Positions 7,654-16,038 of a DNA stretch of 36,475 nt are shown in pieces. The position numbers and the translations under genes were made by a program. The stretch comes from a virus: positions 1 to 36,475 of IMG/VR virus record IMGVR_UViG_3300028031_000008; one strand, given 5' to 3'. The notes below the pieces were generated by a model. It was given only the letters and a program-made list of their open reading frames with translations, made no database searches and had not been told where the DNA came from. The stretch's first letter is position 1. Every line of letters starts with the position of its first letter.

Positions 7654-8253
7654 ATGTTTGTTAGTAGTAATGTAACAGATGCTCCTTATGATTCGTCCGC
7701 CAACTATCCTTTGTCGGTTGCTGAATTTAAGGTTAGAAATCGAATAAGTAATTCGGTTGAGGATGCTTTTATAGCTGAATGTATCGTGTCTGCTACTTTG
7801 TTACTTGAGCGTTATTTGGGGCGGGCTATTGCTACTCAAACAAGAGAGCTGTTTATTGATGATATTTCTTACTTAGATAGTAATGATGTTATTTATATAT
7901 CTGGTCTGCCCATCCAGTCAATATCTAGCATTAAGATATACGATGAGGATAATGTAGAATCAACTATCGACTCAACAACGTATATACTAGATGCAGTAAA
8001 TGGTCGTATAGCATTAAATAAAGATGAGCGGTGGAGTGTTAAGCAACGTAATATAAACTCTGTTAAGATAACATATATTTGCGGTTATACTTCTGTTCCT
8101 ATTACGATTAAGTCCTTGGTATCCTCGTTATCAATTTATTTATACGGTGCAAGGGCTATGGAGTGTGATATTCCTAAAGGTTTAAAAGAGCTTGCATCAT
8201 CTTATCGTGTAATCAGGGTGGGATTCCCTCATAGTGGGGTTGTAAGATATTAA
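7654..8253 (+). CDS. Head-tail connector (gp6 / phiE125 gp8 family)
   Basis: A 199-aa protein. The N-terminal part contains YPLSVAEFKVRNRIS, then VEDAFIAECIVSATLLLERYLGRAI, the all-helical pattern of gp6-like head-tail connectors (TIGR02215/phiE125 gp8-like). The C-terminal part has a second mixed segment (VKITYICGYTSVP and IKSLVSSLSIYLYGARA) typical of this family. It would form the first ring below the portal. Spacing from the preceding gene is 2 nt and to the next gene 1 nt. Confidence 0.82.
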   Translation: MFVSSNVTDAPYDSSANYPLSVAEFKVRNRISNSVEDAFIAECIVSATLLLERYLGRAIATQTRELFIDDISYLDSNDVIYISGLPIQSISSIKIYDEDNVESTIDSTTYILDAVNGRIALNKDERWSVKQRNINSVKITYICGYTSVPITIKSLVSSLSIYLYGARAMECDIPKGLKELASSYRVIRVGFPHSGVVRY

Positions 8254-8254
8254 T

Positions 8255-8626
8255 ATGTCATGTTTTTGTAGCGGAAAAATATCTAAGGCATCAAGCAGAA
8301 ATAGGCTTGTTACGTTAAAAAAGATAGTCCGTTCTGCCGATTCTATGGGCGGGGAAACAATAACATATACTAAAATACGTGATTTATGGGCTAATTTTAA
8401 AGATAAAAGTGCAAAAGAGTCATATAATTTTCACAAAATAAATGAAGAAGTCGATAGCTATATTATCTGTGATTATAATGATGTTTCTGATTTGGTCTTG
8501 GCTAGCGACCGTTCAGAATGGATTATTGAATATAATAGTGTTTCTTACAACATTTTGTATATAATAAATGTAGAGGAACAAGATATGGACGTAAATATAT
8601 ATTTAAAAAGAGGAGCTAGAATATAA
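8255..8626 (+). CDS. Head-tail adaptor / head closure protein (SPP1 gp16-like)
   Basis: A 123-aa beta-rich protein. Its middle reads KKIVRSADSMGGETITYTKIRDLWANFKDK, the D-S-x-G-G and W-A motif of the phage head-tail joining family (TIGR01563, SPP1 gp16/HK97 gp7 type). Head closure proteins sit under the connector ring and plug the channel. The N-terminus has a CFC motif not general to the family. The stop overlaps the next start (TAATG). Confidence 0.8.
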   Translation: MSCFCSGKISKASSRNRLVTLKKIVRSADSMGGETITYTKIRDLWANFKDKSAKESYNFHKINEEVDSYIICDYNDVSDLVLASDRSEWIIEYNSVSYNILYIINVEEQDMDVNIYLKRGARI

Positions 8627-9051
8627 TGCCTTTTGACCTTGTTGGAAAAAGCTCTTTTATTGCTAAGTTGGCGGGCATATCTGCTGTTAGCAATACTGTT
8701 ATGCAGCGTTCTGCAATGAAAGCAGGTGAGTTTATTCGTGGCGAGGCTATTGAGGCGATTAATTCTGGTGGCAGGACTGGCTCTGTATATAAGCGTGGAA
8801 GCGTGACTCATACTGCGTCTGGAAAGGGTGAATTCCCTGCGACTGATACAGGTACTTTAGTTCAGAATATATTAGTTCAGCCCGAAGGTAGGGTTGGTGC
8901 AACGGTTGGTAGTCGTGCAAATGCCCCTCACGGCTATTTATTAGAAACTAGAGAGAGCAATGCCCGCCCTTGGTTAGCTCCAACGGTTGATAAGAATAAA
9001 GACAAGGTTTTTGATATGTTTGGAGTTAGCATAAAAGGGATGTTTAAATAA
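8626..9051 (+). CDS. HK97 gp10-like tail completion protein
   Basis: A 141-aa protein with AMKAGEFIRGEAIEAIN, then HTASGKGEFPATDTGTLVQNI, AHGYL-type segment APHGYLLETRES, and ARPWLAPTVDKNKD. The last R-P-W-L-x-P and the H-x-x-x-L-E pattern are hallmarks of the HK97 gp10 family, which joins the tail tube end to the head. AGGAG lies at 8611-8615, and the start overlaps the previous stop. Confidence 0.85.
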   Translation: MPFDLVGKSSFIAKLAGISAVSNTVMQRSAMKAGEFIRGEAIEAINSGGRTGSVYKRGSVTHTASGKGEFPATDTGTLVQNILVQPEGRVGATVGSRANAPHGYLLETRESNARPWLAPTVDKNKDKVFDMFGVSIKGMFK

Positions 9052-9461
9052 TGGGACAATCTGGCTTCAATATTAGAGTTGCAGTTTATGAGGGATTAAA
9101 AGATTCTTTTGATGTCTTTTCTCTTGTTGCTGACCGTATCTATAGTGGCTCTGCTCACGAGGGAGTTACGTATCCCTACATAGTTATTGCCGCCCGTGAT
9201 TCGTCTATGCAAGGCAGAACTAAAACAGAACTAATACAACGCCACAGGGTGCGAGTTTATGCTTATAGTGACAGCACTAGCCCTGCGGAAATAGAAAACA
9301 TCTCTGATGCAATATTTAATGCTCTTGATAGGGCTGATATTACAATGCTCGGCAATGAGCATGTGATAGGTATTACACAAGATGGAATAAATGATACTGT
9401 TCTCTTGGAAGATGGCAGGACTCATAGGGCTATACTTGATTTTGTAGCTTTAACACAATAA
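9051..9461 (+). CDS. Tail terminator-like protein (DUF3168)
   Basis: A 136-aa protein with VAVYEGLKDSFDVFSLVADRIYS, TYPYIVIAARDSS, and HRVRVYAYSD followed by AEIENISDAIFNAL. This matches the DUF3168 family, whose structurally studied members resemble tail terminators such as lambda gpU. It would cap the tail tube and connect with the gp10-like protein. It starts on the last base of the preceding gene. Confidence 0.85.
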   Translation: MGQSGFNIRVAVYEGLKDSFDVFSLVADRIYSGSAHEGVTYPYIVIAARDSSMQGRTKTELIQRHRVRVYAYSDSTSPAEIENISDAIFNALDRADITMLGNEHVIGITQDGINDTVLLEDGRTHRAILDFVALTQ

Positions 9462-9481
9462 TTTAATTTAAGGAGTTTATA

Positions 9482-9901
9482 ATGGCTGCACAGAATGGAA
9501 ATGATTTTTTACTAAAGATGGATATTGCATCCACAATGACAACTATAGCAGGATGTCAATCAACAACTTTCTCTCTAGCGGGTGAAGTTATCGATGTCAC
9601 TACAAAAGACTCTAGCCACTGGAGAGAGTTGCTAGCAGGTGGAAAGCGTACTCTAGACGTATCTTTTAACGGTGTTTATGCTGATGATGCTACGTTTAAT
9701 GCGGTACAGGTTGCTGTATTGGCTAACTCACTAGAAAGTTTTGAGGTTGTTTTGCCTGGGACTATTGGTGGAGCGGCAGGAACTTTTGCATTTTCTGGTA
9801 TTTTAGACACGCTAGAAAATACAGGCGATAATGACGCAGGTGTTACATTTTCAGCAACAATCAAGTCTACAGGAATTCCTGTATTCACTGATTTAGTATA
9901 G
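9482..9901 (+). CDS. Major tail tube protein (TP901-1 type)
   Basis: A 139-aa protein behind a strong AAGGAG site. It opens AAQNGNDFLLKMD and continues with DVTTKDSSHWRELLAGGKRT and LDVSFNGVYADDATF, the signature of phage major tail protein of the TP901-1 family (TIGR02126). Subunits stack as hexameric rings forming the non-contractile tail tube. No sheath gene was seen nearby, supporting siphovirus morphology. Confidence 0.92.
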   Translation: MAAQNGNDFLLKMDIASTMTTIAGCQSTTFSLAGEVIDVTTKDSSHWRELLAGGKRTLDVSFNGVYADDATFNAVQVAVLANSLESFEVVLPGTIGGAAGTFAFSGILDTLENTGDNDAGVTFSATIKSTGIPVFTDLV

Positions 9902-9920
9902 TTTAGGCAGGGGGAAAGTT

Positions 9921-10334
9921 ATGTTTATTAATAAAGAAGCATTATTGGAAATATCGCTTGTTGAGAGCGTTAATCTTGGTCAAAACTCTATTAAAATCAA
10001 GGTTGGAAAAAGACGAGTAACTATGCTCGGTAATATGCGACAAATTGCGAATGTGCAACGCTTTACTGGGCGTAGTGAAATAGAAAATGCGGAATTATTT
10101 AGCTCTTTAAAGGGTGGATTGTTTGACGCAATAACTGTTTTATACTATACTCTATCTGATGACGATCAGGCATTGTGGGAAGGTTTAGAATCTTTCGGTG
10201 ATAGCTTTGATACTACGGACAGAATTCATGTGATGGCTTTAGCTAGCTCTTGGTTTATGTTAGTATTACGTGATGAAAGTGAGGTCGAAAAAGCCCCTGC
10301 TGTTAAAAAAAAAGCTACTCGAAAGAAAAAGTAG
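9921..10334 (+). CDS. Tail assembly chaperone, short (unshifted) form
   Basis: A 137-aa protein located between tube and tape-measure genes, the position of lambda gpG/HK97 gp13. The mid-region GNMRQIANVQRFTGRSEIEN and a predicted helical body match a tail assembly chaperone. Its C-terminus becomes strongly basic (VKKKATRKKK) where the message passes through nine consecutive A residues (10305-10313). The -1 frame stays open beyond this run into the next ORF, so a fraction of ribosomes should make a longer fusion, as known for gpG/gpGT. The AGGGGGAAAG site before the ATG is good. Confidence 0.85.
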   Translation: MFINKEALLEISLVESVNLGQNSIKIKVGKRRVTMLGNMRQIANVQRFTGRSEIENAELFSSLKGGLFDAITVLYYTLSDDDQALWEGLESFGDSFDTTDRIHVMALASSWFMLVLRDESEVEKAPAVKKKATRKKK

Positions 10335-10335
10335 C
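10305..10335 (+). other. Programmed -1 ribosomal frameshift site (A9 run plus hairpin)
   Basis: Nine A residues (10305-10313) are read as three Lys codons in the zero frame and contain the slippery heptamer A-AAA-AAA. The run is followed directly by GCTACT (10314-10319), a 10-nt loop, and AGTAGC (10330-10335), a perfect 6-bp hairpin. The zero-frame stop (UAG, 10332-10334) lies in the 3' arm. The hairpin begins at once after the run instead of after the usual 5-8 nt, which is odd; slipping upstream in the A run would restore some spacing. Confidence 0.75.
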
Positions 10336-10615
10336 ACCTGTTAATATTGTAAGGCTCTTTGGCATATGGACTGGTATGCTAGGGCTATCTGCTAAGGAGT
10401 TTTACGATATAAGTATGGTTGAGTTTGTTTCTGCTTATGATGCTTATTGTATTAATAATGGGATTAAATTCACGCCTGATGTTAAAACCGAAGATTGGTT
10501 AGATGATTTACATCATAAATGTAATGATATAGAATCAAAGAATGCAGACGTTTTAGAAGGTATGCGAGCTAAAAGACGTATAGAACACGAAAGGATTAAA
10601 AATGGCAGTAGTTGA
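10313..10615 (+). CDS. Frameshift-only extension of the tail assembly chaperone (gpT-like)
   Basis: After a -1 slip the frame reads SYSKEKVAPVNIVRLFGIW and continues through the ATG at 10376 (MLGLSAKEFYDISMVEF) to the stop at 10615. The G-L-S-x-x-E-F-Y/W and M-x-E-F pattern is typical of gpT-like chaperone segments. No Shine-Dalgarno precedes ATG 10376, which argues against independent initiation there. The full shifted product would be about 230 aa and should bind the tape measure protein, whose gene overlaps the end by 14 nt. Confidence 0.75.
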   Translation, partial: SYSKEKVAPVNIVRLFGIWTGMLGLSAKEFYDISMVEFVSAYDAYCINNGIKFTPDVKTEDWLDDLHHKCNDIESKNADVLEGMRAKRRIEHERIKNGSS

Positions 10616-12563
10616 GGAATTAGTAGCAAAGATAAGTGCTGACACTTCTGGTCTACGCACACAACTAAATGCTGCGAATCAGAATCTATCTCGGTTTGGT
10701 TCTAAAGGTGAGAAGTCCGTTAAGAAGGTTGAAAAGAGCCTGACTGCGGCTAAAGTTGCTGCGGGTGCTTTTGCAGGATTTATTGCTTTTAAACTAATAA
10801 GTGTTATGGGGAAGCTTGCCTCCAGCACTGTTGATACAATAACGGAATTTGAAAGGCTTGACGCTAGACTTAAAACCGCAACAGGGTCTACAGAAGATGC
10901 GGCTAAAACTTTCGCAGCAATTAATGAGCTGGCTACAACTACGCCATTCTCAATCCAAGAGATAACCAATGCTTATATTAAGCTACGGAATCTAGGTCTT
11001 GATCCTACAAAAGAGGCTCTTATTTCTTTTGGTAACACTGCCGCCGCTACAGCTAAGCCTCTAGGTATGGTGATTGAGGCAGTGGCTGACGCTGCTGTTG
11101 GTGACTTTGAAAGGCTGAAAAACAGCTTTGAGATAAAAAGCAGGGTTATGGGCGATAATATAGCATTCACATTCCGTGGGGTAACCACAACGGTTGGAAA
11201 TAATACGAAGGAAATTGAAGGGTTCCTCCGTGATATTGGTGACATTGATTATGCAGGGGCTATGAAGGAGCAGGCGGATACCCTGGGGGTTGGAATATCT
11301 AATCTCGGTATTGCGTTTGATGATTTAAAGAAGTTTATCGGCGACATAGGTTTAACGGCATTCTTAAGTGATGGGACTGGCGGATTGACAAGGTTTGTTA
11401 AGTCAGTGAAGGCAATGATTGTAGATTTCGTTAATGGGTTTCACGATATAGACGCGGCTATTAGTGTCGTTGTTACTGGATTGCTAAAGATGTACAATAG
11501 TGTTCTTGCTAACTTCAATGGATTAATTAGTATACTTGATAATTTTAGTGAGGCTGTTTCTGGCATAATGGGTGGCGTTAAGGACGATATTCTTAATGCT
11601 TTAAATCCATTTTCGGGGAAGGAGGCGAGCTTATCTGGGGCAAAGAAGGCTTGGGAGGATGCTTTTTCTGGAATGGTAACTGCGGGTCATGACGAGGCAA
11701 TGCGGACACTTGACAAAGAAAACGCAGCTTTGGATAGTGCGTTAAATGACAGTCTTATTAGAATAGGACTTAAACAAGATAAGAACAAAGATTTATTGAA
11801 AAAGAAGGAGGGTGATTTTGCCACAGGAGATACTCCTGACACAGCACCAAAAGACCCTTTTGCGGACACTTTCCTCGGTAATGATGAAAAGCGTGAAGAG
11901 GAATTACAAAAACTCACAGATTATTTCTTAACTCGTGACGAGATAGAGCTTAATGCGAATCAGTCACGTATAGAGCAAATACAGGCGTATCTTGATAGTG
12001 AAGTTGAAATGACGGATAAGCAGAAAGGTGAGTTAATGGCTTTATCTGCACAGCATAGCAAGGTTATTGCATCTATCGAGCAAAAGGCAAATAAAAAGAA
12101 AACGGCAAATGATAAAAATGCGTTTTTGTCTACTTTATCACAGGCGGCTGGATTCAATAAGGTTTTCTTTAATCTAAATAAGGCAGCTAAGATTGCTAAT
12201 GCGTTGATTGACGCAAGGCAGTCTGTAGTTAGTGCTTATGCGTGGGGGTCGGAGATTGGCGGCCCGCCAGTTGGTGCTTTAGCGGCAGGAGTTGCGGCGG
12301 CAGCTCAAGCGGCGAATATTGCCTCTATTGCATCATCATCATTCGGTGGTGGTGGCGGAGTTGGTTCTGGTGGGGGCGGCGGTTCGTTCTCGTCCACGGA
12401 CACTCAAGACACTGCTAACAATAACGACAATGATGCTTCTGCACAAGATTTACGCTCAAGCAGGAATATAGAAATAACAATCAATACTGCTAGTGGGTAT
12501 GTACCTGAAGAATCCCTGCGGTTATTAAGTGAGCAATTAAAAGAAAGTTTGGAGGCTTCATAA
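10602..12563 (+). CDS. Tail tape measure protein
   Basis: A 653-aa protein with a typical TMP N-terminus (VEELVAKISADTSGLRTQLN), a predicted coiled coil, and a hydrophobic segment at about 50-75 (AAKVAAGAFAGFIAFKLISV). The TTTPFSIQEITNAYIKLRNLGLD-type segment is recurrent in TMPs of this class. The C-terminus has an Ala-rich hydrophobic stretch (GALAAGVAAAAQAANIASI) followed by a Gly/Ser-rich run. TMP length sets tail length; using the common rule of about 0.15 nm per residue, 653 aa suggests a tail near 100 nm. No peptidase or lysozyme motif was seen in it. Confidence 0.92.
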   Translation: MAVVEELVAKISADTSGLRTQLNAANQNLSRFGSKGEKSVKKVEKSLTAAKVAAGAFAGFIAFKLISVMGKLASSTVDTITEFERLDARLKTATGSTEDAAKTFAAINELATTTPFSIQEITNAYIKLRNLGLDPTKEALISFGNTAAATAKPLGMVIEAVADAAVGDFERLKNSFEIKSRVMGDNIAFTFRGVTTTVGNNTKEIEGFLRDIGDIDYAGAMKEQADTLGVGISNLGIAFDDLKKFIGDIGLTAFLSDGTGGLTRFVKSVKAMIVDFVNGFHDIDAAISVVVTGLLKMYNSVLANFNGLISILDNFSEAVSGIMGGVKDDILNALNPFSGKEASLSGAKKAWEDAFSGMVTAGHDEAMRTLDKENAALDSALNDSLIRIGLKQDKNKDLLKKKEGDFATGDTPDTAPKDPFADTFLGNDEKREEELQKLTDYFLTRDEIELNANQSRIEQIQAYLDSEVEMTDKQKGELMALSAQHSKVIASIEQKANKKKTANDKNAFLSTLSQAAGFNKVFFNLNKAAKIANALIDARQSVVSAYAWGSEIGGPPVGALAAGVAAAAQAANIASIASSSFGGGGGVGSGGGGGSFSSTDTQDTANNNDNDASAQDLRSSRNIEITINTASGYVPEESLRLLSEQLKESLEAS

Positions 12564-13318
12564 TGAGTAAAGTTAGAATTGGTTATGATAACCACCTAGA
12601 GAACCTTCAAAGCTATGTAATGACTTCTGGAACGGAAGATGCTTCTAATCTGTTTGCTAATTGTATAGATAATAATATTTATGACTGGTTTGGCGTAACA
12701 AGCACGGCGGGGGCAATCATTGATGTTACGTTCGCAAGCAATGTTAGTGCTAGCTATGTGGGTTTATATCGTGGTGTCGGAATTACTAAGGTAACTATAT
12801 ATTATCGTAGCCCTGATGATACAAGCTGGATTGAGGCGGGTCATAAGTTCACTACAGGAACACAGCCTATTTATTTTGATTTCAGCAAGGCATCTTCTAG
12901 TAAATGGAGGTTTGAATTTACAGCTACAACAACAATCACTATCGCAGATTTACGACTTGGCGAGTATTTAACTAGTGAGCAAGGTGTTTATATAGGGTAT
13001 TCATCGCCATATTTAAGTCGCAGGGTTGATTATAAAACAAACAAGAGCGATAGCGGGCTTCCTGTTGGACGTAGCATTAAATCTCAAGGGTATAGAAACA
13101 CGCTTAATCTCGAATTTATGACTGACTCTTGGGTTCGTTCTGATTTACTGCCGTTTATTAAGCACGCAGAGCAAAAACCGTTTTATATGGTTTGGAATGT
13201 TAGCGAATATCCCGATGAGGTTGCTTATTCTGTAACTGATGGCAATATCGCCGCACCAAGGCACAGTCACGCAGGGTTGCAGTCTGTGAGTATTAGAATG
13301 ACGGGGTTTGTTGAATGA
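12563..13318 (+). CDS. Putative distal tail / minor tail protein
   Basis: A 251-aa protein after the tape measure. Residues about 20-135 look like a discoidin/carbohydrate-binding-type beta sandwich (IDVTFASNVSASYVGLY, VTIYYRSPDDTSWIEAG, KWRFEFTATTTITIADLRLGEY). The C-terminal half (SRRVDYKTNKSDSGLPVGRS, LPFIKHAEQKPFYMVWN) resembles minor tail proteins that form the ring at the tail tip. Overlaps its neighbours by 1-4 nt. It likely connects the tube to the hub protein encoded next; binding of a cell-surface glycan by its N-terminal sandwich is possible. Confidence 0.65.
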   Translation: MSKVRIGYDNHLENLQSYVMTSGTEDASNLFANCIDNNIYDWFGVTSTAGAIIDVTFASNVSASYVGLYRGVGITKVTIYYRSPDDTSWIEAGHKFTTGTQPIYFDFSKASSSKWRFEFTATTTITIADLRLGEYLTSEQGVYIGYSSPYLSRRVDYKTNKSDSGLPVGRSIKSQGYRNTLNLEFMTDSWVRSDLLPFIKHAEQKPFYMVWNVSEYPDEVAYSVTDGNIAAPRHSHAGLQSVSIRMTGFVE

Positions 13319-15039
13319 GTTTTATTGTTGAGCGTGGCAAGATAGGCAGAAAGCCGATAACTATAGTTGAGTTAGAGCTTGATTTTTGTGATAATGATTT
13401 CTCAATAGCTCCTTGTACAGCAACTGGCGAGCCTTGTTATAACACTTTTGCGACCTGTAAAGATAAGCCTAATTACGTAAAGACCACTAAAATATATAGA
13501 TTCTGCGATGTTAAGGATATCCCTATTGGTCTTGAGGCTTTTCCCGTAATAAACAAGGCTGATTTAGCCCCTGCGGAGATAGTTCCTAATGGTATAGGCA
13601 AGAGAGCAAGCATCACACTTTCATTTAAAGACTTTCCTCATCACGATAGAGGAATCGACCCTAATGTTGCCCTACGTTCTTATGATGTTACGCAAGGTAC
13701 GTTCTTCGGTAAATTAAAGGCAAGGAATCCGCATTTGTACGGACGGAAATTAACTGTTTATACTGGATATATCGGCGAAACTTTCGATACTAGCTTGTTA
13801 GTTGATTTCGAAAAACATACATATTTCATTGAGTCAATAAGCGATGTTACTGCTAGAGGCGATGTTCGTATTGTTGCAAAAGATGTTCTTAAATTTGCTG
13901 ATGATGACAAATCAGCAGTTCCTTTATTAACAGAAGCTCCTTTATCAAGTGATATTTCATCTATAGTTGACGCTCTTGCTGTTTGTGATGGTTGCGGTGC
14001 GTCTTTGCCGTCTAGCGGGGTTATACGCATAAATGACGAGATTATGTCTTACTCGGGCAATTCCTCGGATATTCTGACTGGTTTAGTGAGGGGGCTTTAT
14101 AATACTGATGCCTCTAACCATAGTCAAGACGATGCTATTCAAGAATGCAAGGTCTGGTCTGACGCAAGGGTGATTGATATAATAAAAGAATTACTCCTGA
14201 CCTTTGCCAATATCGATGCTTCTTATATAAATTTCGTAGATTGGGAGGTTGATTATTCAACAGCGAGGTCTTTTTATAAGTTTGATGCCGTAATAACTGA
14301 ATCCACAGGGGTTAAAGAAATCCTTGCGGAAGTTCTGGAAAGTTCGGCTTCTTATCTGTGGTGGGATGGAACGGCGGAATTAATTAGATGGAAGCCGTTA
14401 TTTAACATAAACCCTGCCGCATCTACTGTTTTAATAAACGATGATAATATTTTAGATGGAAGTTTGCGGATTATTGAGCGTGATAAGGATAGAATATCCG
14501 ACGCTATTGTGTTTTTCGAGCAGTTCACGCCTATTAATGAGGTTAAAACGTCCAACTTTCAGAGAGTAATTGCAACGATTGACGTTGACAGCTCTAGCGT
14601 TAATGAATATAATTCCAAATCTACACAGAATATAAAAAGCAGATGGATTTCTGCGGGAAATATTGCTTTAAGTTTATCATCTAGGTTAATTGCACAATAT
14701 TCTCAAACTCCGAAAAGATTAACCTTTATTTTAGATGCAAAAGACGCTAGTATTTCAACAGGTGATATTATAACTATAAATAGTCGACTTCTGCAAGACG
14801 CCACAGGTGCAATCGCGGGCGGTCTGTATCTTATCACTAAGCGAGAAGAGAAGGATTTAGGCAGTACGTATATCTATACTGCGTTGCAATTTAATCTCGA
14901 TAGTCGCTTTGGACATATAACTAGTGCATTGCAAGCTGATTATTTAGCTTCTAGTGATGCCGATAAAGTACAATACGCCTTCATAACTGATAGTGAAGGC
15001 TTAATGAGTAACGGTGACGAAGGGTATGTTTTAGTATGA
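13315..15039 (+). CDS. Tail tip hub protein with Cys-rich N-terminus
   Basis: A 574-aa protein in the tail-hub position. The N-terminus carries five Cys (25, 34, 41, 48, 64) in a pattern C-x8-C-x6-C-x6-C-x15-C within DFCDNDFSIAPCTATGEPC, which recurs in siphophage minor tail proteins; lambda gpL, at a comparable position, coordinates an Fe-S cluster. A second C-D-G-C pair occurs near residue 223. Later sections (ARSFYKFDAVITESTGVKEILAEV-type and YLWWDGTAELIRWKPL) resemble the baseplate-hub portions of lambda J-like or T4 gp27-like proteins. It would close the tube and carry the fibre proteins encoded next. Metal binding is inference. Confidence 0.72.
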   Translation: MSFIVERGKIGRKPITIVELELDFCDNDFSIAPCTATGEPCYNTFATCKDKPNYVKTTKIYRFCDVKDIPIGLEAFPVINKADLAPAEIVPNGIGKRASITLSFKDFPHHDRGIDPNVALRSYDVTQGTFFGKLKARNPHLYGRKLTVYTGYIGETFDTSLLVDFEKHTYFIESISDVTARGDVRIVAKDVLKFADDDKSAVPLLTEAPLSSDISSIVDALAVCDGCGASLPSSGVIRINDEIMSYSGNSSDILTGLVRGLYNTDASNHSQDDAIQECKVWSDARVIDIIKELLLTFANIDASYINFVDWEVDYSTARSFYKFDAVITESTGVKEILAEVLESSASYLWWDGTAELIRWKPLFNINPAASTVLINDDNILDGSLRIIERDKDRISDAIVFFEQFTPINEVKTSNFQRVIATIDVDSSSVNEYNSKSTQNIKSRWISAGNIALSLSSRLIAQYSQTPKRLTFILDAKDASISTGDIITINSRLLQDATGAIAGGLYLITKREEKDLGSTYIYTALQFNLDSRFGHITSALQADYLASSDADKVQYAFITDSEGLMSNGDEGYVLV

Positions 15040-15704
15040 CAAGCTATGTAACAGTTCCGAATGGTGATATTGACGTTGATAGTCCTGTGACTACTGATTT
15101 AGTCACTGCGTTGCGTGATAATCCTATTGCTATCGCAGAAGGTTCTTCAGGAAGTCCCAATATACGAGTTAAAGGTCAAACTAGACTGCTGTTCGATGCA
15201 AGTACCACGCACGTTGTTCCGTCTGGAGTGACAGAAGTATGGTATGAAATTTTCGCAGGTGGCGGTGGTGGCTCTGGTTCAAATACAGCTAACAGCATAA
15301 CTGCTAATGCTACGAATGGCGGGAATTCTGTTATTGTGTCGACCGCCGTTACGGTTACTGCAGCTGGCGGAATAGGTGGGGCTTTCATAAATAATGCTAC
15401 TGCAACATCTCGTCCTGCCGTGGCTCATAGTTCAGGTACGAATGGCGATATTAACATTCTTGGTGGTGGTGGAGTTGGTGGCATTGGTGGACTTGTGGAG
15501 GGGGCGTTGTTGGGCGACACCTATGTTGGTTCTGACGGCTCTAACGGCGGGTATTGCTCTGGCTCTCTAGTTTCTGTTCCTGCTGAAACTCTAACAATAA
15601 CGATTGGTTCTGGGGGGGCTAAAGGAACTAGCTCTGGTGGTGCGGGGGTTACTCACGCCGATGGTTCTGATGGTGGTGATGGTTATATAATTATAAGGTA
15701 TTGA
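15036..15704 (+). CDS. Glycine-rich tail tip adhesin / fibre
   Basis: A 222-aa protein. The N-terminus has a widely seen phage motif (DIDVDSPVTTDLVTALRDNPIAIAEGSSG compressed over residues 10-40), then a beta strand block, then clusters of Gly (AGGGGGSGS, LGGGGVGGIGG, GSGGAKGTSSGGAG). Gly-rich patches of this kind form polyglycine-II bundles in T-even adhesins such as S16/T2 gp38-like tips. It begins 4 nt inside the hub gene. Likely a receptor-binding or fibre-tip protein; receptor unknown. Confidence 0.72.
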   Translation: MTSYVTVPNGDIDVDSPVTTDLVTALRDNPIAIAEGSSGSPNIRVKGQTRLLFDASTTHVVPSGVTEVWYEIFAGGGGGSGSNTANSITANATNGGNSVIVSTAVTVTAAGGIGGAFINNATATSRPAVAHSSGTNGDINILGGGGVGGIGGLVEGALLGDTYVGSDGSNGGYCSGSLVSVPAETLTITIGSGGAKGTSSGGAGVTHADGSDGGDGYIIIRY

Positions 15705-15711
15705 GGTTTTT

Positions 15712-16038
15712 ATGGCGACTATAGATTTTAAAAGAGGGGATTCTCTATATTACACGGTTCTTTATAAAGATGCGGATGGTTTACCTATTGATGTGACTGG
15801 TTATACTATAGAATGTATGATTCGTTATCAATATGATGATGTAACACCTGCTGCAACGGCAGCGGTGGTTATAACTGATGCAACTAATGGTACGTTCACT
15901 ATTGAGGTTTTACCTGCTGTAACTGCTTTATTCACTGTTGGATGGGCGAGGTTGGATATTCAATATACTGACGGCTCTAGCAGAATTAAATCTACTGACA
16001 CTGTCAATATCAACATAATAGGGGATATCACACGATGA
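15712..16038 (+). CDS. BppU N-terminal-like baseplate/fibre attachment protein
   Basis: A 108-aa protein reading MATIDFKRGDSLYYTVLYKD, then GYTIECMIRYQ, ending in a conserved-looking DTVNINIIGDITR. The F-x-R-G-D-x-x-x-x-x-V-x-x-x-D-x-x-G pattern belongs to the BppU-N-like domain, often a small beta domain linking fibres to the tail tip. The next fibre gene overlaps it by 4 nt, consistent with partner function. Confidence 0.68.
   Translation: MATIDFKRGDSLYYTVLYKDADGLPIDVTGYTIECMIRYQYDDVTPAATAAVVITDATNGTFTIEVLPAVTALFTVGWARLDIQYTDGSSRIKSTDTVNINIIGDITR

Noticed and set aside
10376-10615. Independent 79-aa gene starting at ATG 10376
   Set aside because: No ribosome site before the ATG, and the same frame is open back to the slippery A9 run, so it is better explained as the frameshift extension of the tail chaperone.
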